DNA of 16,139 nt. Source: JBOGED01 sp050743205 (GTDB lineage Bacteria; Actinomycetota; Nitriliruptoria; Euzebyales; Egibacteraceae). The stretch covers positions 1 through 16,139 of the forward strand of contig JBOGEA010000104.1 of NCBI GenBank assembly GCA_050743205.1, written 5' to 3'. The translations under genes were made by a program, and so were the position numbers. Each line of letters begins with the position of its first letter. Within the stretch, counting starts at the first letter, position 1. Under the pieces are notes generated by a model, which was given only the letters and a program-made list of their open reading frames with translations, did no database searches and was not told where the DNA came from. This document shows positions 12,716 to 16,139 of the stretch, in pieces.

Positions 12716-13027
12716 TTCCCAAAGCGCTTCCCCGAAGAGAAATATCCTCGGGGCGCACACGCCGTGTCGCAGCGCGTAATTTTGCGATGGAGCACGGTGG
12801 GCGGCGAGCTGGCGCGGTCGCTGCTGTCGAGCGCGCTCGGACGCCAGAAACGTCGTCGAGCGGTTGGACGGATCCATGGCACCCACGAATGCGCGCGGCT
12901 CGGGTGAGCATCGGGCAGACGATTCCGTTGGGCGATCACCGATCTCGACACGCTGGTCAGAACGCACAGCCGCCCACTCCACTCCATAGAGGGACCGCGA
13001 GCGGGTTCGACGGTCAGGTGCGGCCGG
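12716..13027. other. Non-coding or decayed stretch
   Basis: Several frames are open on both strands, as expected from high GC, but none has a ribosome site, recognisable motif or sensible residue composition. It lies between two minus-strand relics and is probably degraded coding sequence. Confidence 0.4.
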
Positions 13028-13178
13028 TCAGAGCCCTCTGTGGAGGATCTGCGTGGGTGCCGACAGCTCGCGGCGGACGCGGTTGCGGTGAGGCGTCACG
13101 CCAAGATGGCAAGACGTACGAGGTGGGACTTGCCGCGTTGTGGCAGACATGCGGGTTGCCGACGAGGATGAATCGGTC
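13028..13178 (-). pseudogene. Probable IstB-like (IS21 helper ATPase) remnant
   Basis: Three minus frames in series suggest one decayed P-loop protein. DRFILVGNP at 13178-13152 is followed, after a shift, by GKSHLVRLAIL (13134-13102). Another shift gives LGVTPHRNRVRRELSAPTQI and LHRGL, ending at 13028. This is the order of an IstB Walker A region (LVGNPGxGKSHLxxALG) and the strand after it. Several indels make it non-functional. The match is by eye and short. Confidence 0.4.
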
Positions 13179-13224
13179 GTCGGCATGGGAGGTGCTCCCC
13201 GATCCTCTCCGGGCGCCATGCCCT

Positions 13225-13255
13225 CCTGTCCACGATGCCTGTCCACGATGCCTGT
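13225..13255 (+). repeat. 13-bp tandem duplication
   Basis: CCTGTCCACGATG occurs twice head to tail (13225-13250), followed by a partial third CCTGT. This looks like a simple slippage duplication in non-coding sequence. Confidence 0.7.
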
Positions 13256-13277
13256 GCTGTCAGATCCACGACCCCTC

Positions 13278-13319
13278 CTACTGCACGTTGTCGCAAACTT
13301 ATGCGACAATGCGCAGTAG
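13278..13319. promoter_or_regulatory. 42-bp imperfect dyad upstream of the AlbA_2 gene, candidate operator
   Basis: Inner arms TTGTCGCA (13288-13295) and TGCGACAA (13302-13309) are perfect around a 6-nt centre. Outer arms CTACTGC and GCAGTAG (13278-13284 and 13313-13319) are also perfect, with only two mismatches between inner and outer parts (16 of 18 pairs). It ends 50 bp before the AlbA_2 start at 13370, a typical position for an operator overlapping a promoter. The encoded protein carries winged helices, so autoregulation is plausible. Confidence 0.65.
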
Positions 13320-13369
13320 CCGTTCGTTAAGTGTCATACTTTTGGATACCGACGTTCAGAAGGTGTGGG

Positions 13370-15085
13370 ATGGTCACGGATAAGGGGGCGGTGGAGACCT
13401 GGGCGAGCCGTGTGCGTGTATGGATCGCCGGGGGAGAGCGCTACGACCTCGAGTTCAAGGGCGAGCGTCGCGGTCCGCTGAACGATCGGGACCTCGTCGA
13501 GGCCGTCGTATGCCTGGCGAACGGCTCGGGAGGTGTCCTGCTCGTAGGAGTAGAGGACGATGGTACGCCGACCGGCGCCCGGCCACGCCACGAGAGCGGG
13601 AGGACCGATCCCCTGAGGCTGCAGGCGCTCATCGCCAACAACACACAGCCACCTGTGGCCACGAGCGTGAGCATTGTCGACCTCGACGGGGCTTCGGTGA
13701 TTGTCGTCGAGGTCCCCGATAGCCCTCGGGTGGTCGGCACCGCCCGGGGGACCTATGTTCGCCGCGCCATAGCGGGGGACGGCCGGCCAACGTGCGTCCC
13801 GTTCCACGCCCACGAAATGCTCGCGCGCGAGGTCGATCGTGGAGCTGTCGACTACGCCTCGTTGCCCGTCCGCGGGGCCACGTGGGACGACCTTGATCCG
13901 CTCGAGTTCGAAAGGGTGCGGCACCTGGTCACCGAAGTGGGCGATCGCGCGGACCGACTGCTCGCCGGGTTGTCCGACCGAGAGATCGCGCACGCGTTGG
14001 GATTGGTGCGCGACGAGGCTGCGGTGAGTGCCGGCGCCCTGCTGCTGTTCGGCCGCTCGGACGCGCTGCGCCGCTTCCTTCCGACACACGAGGCGGCGTT
14101 CCAGGTCCTGCGTGGGCTCGACGTTGAAGTCAACGACTTCTTCACCAGCCCGCTGTTTCGGCTGGCCGAGGAGATGTTCAGCCGCTTCGGGGCACGAAAC
14201 CGCGAGGAGGAACTGCAGTTCGGCCTTTTCCGCGTCGCGATTCCTCTGTACTCCGAGACCGCCTTCCGTGAAGCCCTCGCCAACGCGCTCACGCACCGGG
14301 ACTACACCCGCCGGGGAGCGCTGCACGTGCAGTGGGGTGATGACCAGCTCGAGATCTCCAACCCCGGGGGCTTTCCCGAAGGCATCCGCCTCGACAACCT
14401 GCTCGTCGCGGCGCCTCACCCGAGAAGCCCGCTGTTGGCAGATGCCTTCAAGCGGACGGGGCTGGTCGAGCGGACAGGACGAGGGATCAACCGCATGTTT
14501 GCCGAGCAGCTTCGGGTTGGACGGCCCGCGCCCGACTACGGCCGCAGCACCGACCGTGAGGTAGTGGCTCTTCTCCCTGGCGGGCCGGCGAACCTGTCTG
14601 TGACCCGCTGGGTGCTCGAGCAAGAACGTCAAGGAGATCGCCCTTTGACCCTGCCGGAGTTGCAGGTCCTGTCCGAACTCCTCCGCGAGCGGCGTGCCAC
14701 CACGGCCGACCTCAATATCGTGCTACAGCGAACCGAGGCCGAGACCCGCAACCATCTCGCGCGCATGGTAGAGCGTGGATGGGTCGAGGCTCGGGGGGAA
14801 CGCAAGGGTCGGACTTGGCACCTGTCCGCAGCCGTGTACCGAGCTCTGGAGGCGCCGGCCGGGTACGTGCGCGTCCGCGGCTTCGAGCCGCTCCAGCAGG
14901 AACAGATGGTGCTTGCCTATGTCGTCGCGCACGGTCGGATCGCTCGGGCACAGGCCGCGGAGCTTTGTGCCATCTCCCCGGAGCAGGCCAGCCGGCTCCT
15001 CAGGCGACTGGTCGCTCAGGGGAAGCTCGTCCGGCATGGAGAGCGACGAGGCAGCTTCTATGAAACACAGCCGCGTGGTCGGTGA
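13370..15085 (+). CDS. AlbA_2 (Schlafen-type) / GHKL-like ATP-binding protein with two winged-helix domains
   Basis: This 571-aa protein counts from the ATG at 13370 (AAGG about 9 nt upstream); an in-frame start at 13331 would add 13 poorly conserved residues nearer the dyad. An N-terminal AlbA_2 domain at about 24-140 contains YDLEFKGE and CLANGSGGVLLVGVEDDGTP. A helical linker follows. The HATPase_c_4-like region at about 300-378 has EALANALTHRDY with Asn305, LEISNPGGFPEGI, and LVERTGRGINRMF. Two winged helices lie at about 425-490 (TTADLNIVLQRTEAETRNHL) and 505-566 (RAQAAELCAISPEQASRLLR). Family members are annotated as ATP-binding transcriptional regulators or Schlafen-AlbA_2 proteins and are frequent in accessory and defence regions; nucleic-acid binding is likely but the target is unknown. 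No co-directional partner gene is present. Confidence 0.9.
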   Translation: MVTDKGAVETWASRVRVWIAGGERYDLEFKGERRGPLNDRDLVEAVVCLANGSGGVLLVGVEDDGTPTGARPRHESGRTDPLRLQALIANNTQPPVATSVSIVDLDGASVIVVEVPDSPRVVGTARGTYVRRAIAGDGRPTCVPFHAHEMLAREVDRGAVDYASLPVRGATWDDLDPLEFERVRHLVTEVGDRADRLLAGLSDREIAHALGLVRDEAAVSAGALLLFGRSDALRRFLPTHEAAFQVLRGLDVEVNDFFTSPLFRLAEEMFSRFGARNREEELQFGLFRVAIPLYSETAFREALANALTHRDYTRRGALHVQWGDDQLEISNPGGFPEGIRLDNLLVAAPHPRSPLLADAFKRTGLVERTGRGINRMFAEQLRVGRPAPDYGRSTDREVVALLPGGPANLSVTRWVLEQERQGDRPLTLPELQVLSELLRERRATTADLNIVLQRTEAETRNHLARMVERGWVEARGERKGRTWHLSAAVYRALEAPAGYVRVRGFEPLQQEQMVLAYVVAHGRIARAQAAELCAISPEQASRLLRRLVAQGKLVRHGERRGSFYETQPRGR

Positions 15086-15088
15086 GCG

Positions 15089-15102
15089 CTGCGTCGGCGC
15101 AG
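15089..15102 (+). terminator. Weak hairpin after the AlbA_2 gene
   Basis: The 5-bp stem CTGCG/CGCAG with a 4-nt loop starts 3 nt after the stop codon. A second small dyad (CGCAT/ATGCG) follows around 15115-15128. There is no T-tract. Terminator function is inferred from position. Confidence 0.35.
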
Positions 15103-15190
15103 TGACAGCTGCACGCATGACCATGCGCTCCCACCGACTACCCCAAACCTCGCCGGCCGCACGATGGAGCCGGCGACGATGGTGGGATCG

Positions 15191-15457
15191 TCACGGTGAA
15201 TGGGCCGCTCGGGCGGCGGCGGCCCTCAGAGGGGGGTCACGGTCGATGAACTCTTCGATATTGACTTCTATGCCCAGGCTGTCGATCTCGCCGAACAGGT
15301 TGGTCACCCCAAGGTCTCCATCTGGAGGCGGCTCACGCTCTGGTTGGCGTGAACCTTCGGGGTTTCGCCCAAGAAATAAAACGGCCTGGACCGGCTTCAG
15401 CCTCGTCTTCCTCGCGATCCTCTCCCGGCGCCACCACCAAGGCGCCTGGAGGACCGC
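15191..15457 (-). other. 88-codon open stretch in frame after the WD40 stop codon
   Basis: Immediately after the WD40 stop the same frame stays open for 88 codons to TGA 15191-15193. It reads APWWWRRERIARKTRLKPVQ then AVLFLGRNPEGSRQPEREPP and, near the end, TNLFGEIDSLGIEVNIEEFI and DRDPPLRAAA. The last part looks like real protein. The only usable internal start is GTG 15307, giving 38 aa without a clear ribosome site. It may be a former C-terminal extension cut off by a nonsense mutation, a small downstream gene, or chance. Confidence 0.3.
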
Positions 15458-16139
15458 TCAGCTGTGAGGATCGGCGCTGAGGGAGGCGGGGTAGCGGGCC
15501 GCGGGTGCGTCCGGGGGAGCGCCGGTGCCGGCGGGGAATTGCCCGCACTGGCGAACGTAGCGCCGGTCATGCCCGAGGTGTTCGTCCCACTCAGCCTGCG
15601 ACAGGTTGCGCCCGACGAGGTCGCAGGCCAAGACGACCCAGGTCCCCGGTACGGCCCACAGCCGCGCCGTCTCATCGTCGCTGGCGGTGGCCAGCAGCGC
15701 GCCGTCGGGGCTGAACGCCACCTCGTTGACCCCGTGGGTGTGGCCGGTCAGGGGCTCGCCGAGGGGCTGGCGGGAGGCTACATCCCACAGCCGCACCGTC
15801 TCATCGGCGCTGGCGGTGGCCAGCATGGCGCCGTCAGGGCTGAACGCCACCGACAAGACCCCGTCGCTGTGGCCGGTGAGGGGGTCGCCGAGGGGCCGGC
15901 GGGAGGCCACATCCCACAGCCGCACCGTCCCATCGGCGCTGGCGGTGGCCAGCATGGCGCCGTCAGGGCTGAACGCCACCGACCGGACCCCGTCGCTGTG
16001 GCCGGTGAGAGGCTCGCCGAGGGGCCGGCGGGAGGCCACATCCCACAGCCGCACCGTCTCATCGGCGCTGGCGGTGGCCAGCATGGCGCCGTCAGGGCTG
16101 AACGCCACCGACAAGACCCAGCCGCTGTGGCCGGTGAGG
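15458..16139 (-). CDS. WD40-repeat protein, C-terminal part (5' end beyond the window)
   Basis: At least 227 residues are visible and the frame runs off the right edge; the TTG at 16114 is internal, not a start. Four consecutive 43-aa WD40 repeats are present with the core SVAFSPDGAMLATASADETV and RLWDVASRRPLGEPLTGHS, forming part of a beta-propeller. The last repeat degenerates (ARLWAVPGTW) and leads into VVLACDLVGRNLSQAEWDEH with a Cys in RQCGQFP, a tail usual for actinobacterial WD40 proteins whose N-terminus is a NACHT/AAA (STAND) NTPase, protease or kinase. The N-terminal module is outside the window, so the effector type is unknown. Repeats are nearly identical at DNA level, indicating recent expansion or gene conversion. 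Confidence 0.9.
   Translation of the reverse strand, partial: LTGHSGWVLSVAFSPDGAMLATASADETVRLWDVASRRPLGEPLTGHSDGVRSVAFSPDGAMLATASADGTVRLWDVASRRPLGDPLTGHSDGVLSVAFSPDGAMLATASADETVRLWDVASRQPLGEPLTGHTHGVNEVAFSPDGALLATASDDETARLWAVPGTWVVLACDLVGRNLSQAEWDEHLGHDRRYVRQCGQFPAGTGAPPDAPAARYPASLSADPHS
15481..16139 (-). repeat. 129-bp near-identical tandem repeats inside the WD40 gene
   Basis: Units of 129 bp repeat in phase from the right edge down to about 15650. The first three visible units differ at only a few bases, mainly at the VR/VL, E/G and D/E codons and the HS-DG/HT-HG loop. Synonymous positions are mostly conserved. Confidence 0.8.

Noticed and set aside
12082..13383. 433-aa plus-strand open frame through the relic region
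   Set aside because: Only its first 37 residues resemble a known family (serine hydrolase). It then reads through the hairpin element and antisense to the protease and IstB relics; the rest is GC-driven open sequence.
13334..14632. 432-aa minus-strand open frame
   Set aside because: Antisense of the AlbA_2 gene, which has recognised domains in order; the shadow has none.

Overview
The window is GC-rich (about 70% by eye), with Shine-Dalgarno or leaderless starts, GTG start codons and an argS-lysA-hom gene order. It comes from a high-GC actinobacterium, probably of the Streptosporangiales/Thermomonosporaceae type. The phylum is fairly secure; the family is a guess.

Layout. (1) 1-716, plus strand: the proline-rich repeat tail of a truncated gene, then a 144-aa protein with an N-terminal Gly/Val/Gln segment resembling bacterial amyloid-signalling (RHIM/PP-like) motifs and a helical body. 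(2) 777-8509, minus strand: a housekeeping block, in transcription order single-domain response regulator, argS, phospholipase D-like protein, lysA, a 110-aa His-rich protein, a DUF6745 protein and hom. Several junctions overlap by 4 nt (ATGA). The His-rich/DUF6745 pair separates lysA from hom. hom has its own apparently leaderless promoter and lacks thrC/thrB downstream. (3) 8510-9295: a scarred tRNA locus with an intact tRNA-Arg(CCG), a broken partial copy of the response-regulator start plus tRNA 5' end, and a frameshifted HNH endonuclease gene. (4) 9359-11029, minus: an ECF42-type sigma factor translationally coupled to its DGPF/YCII partner. (5) 11030-13277: palindromes and decayed fragments, namely a frameshifted DUF2269-like membrane gene, an SDR tip, a 104-bp element with terminal inverted repeats, a serine-hydrolase piece, a palindromic element also found near 2.2 kb, a trypsin-like N-terminus and a probable IstB remnant. 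(6) 13278-15102, plus: a 42-bp operator-like dyad and an AlbA_2/Schlafen-type ATPase with two C-terminal winged helices. (7) 15191-16139, minus: the C-terminal part of a WD40 protein with near-identical 43-aa repeats, continuing past the window edge.

How it fits together. The argS-to-hom block provides arginyl-tRNA charging and aspartate-family amino-acid synthesis (lysine, homoserine). The rest is accessory. The amyloid-motif protein, trypsin-like fragment, AlbA_2 ATPase and WD40 protein are all types common in actinobacterial conflict or signalling loci, but no complete defence operon is visible. The most original sequence-level signals are four intergenic palindromes sharing a GTATRY loop, the response-regulator/tRNA duplication scar, the chimeric terminal-repeat element and the dyad before the AlbA_2 gene.
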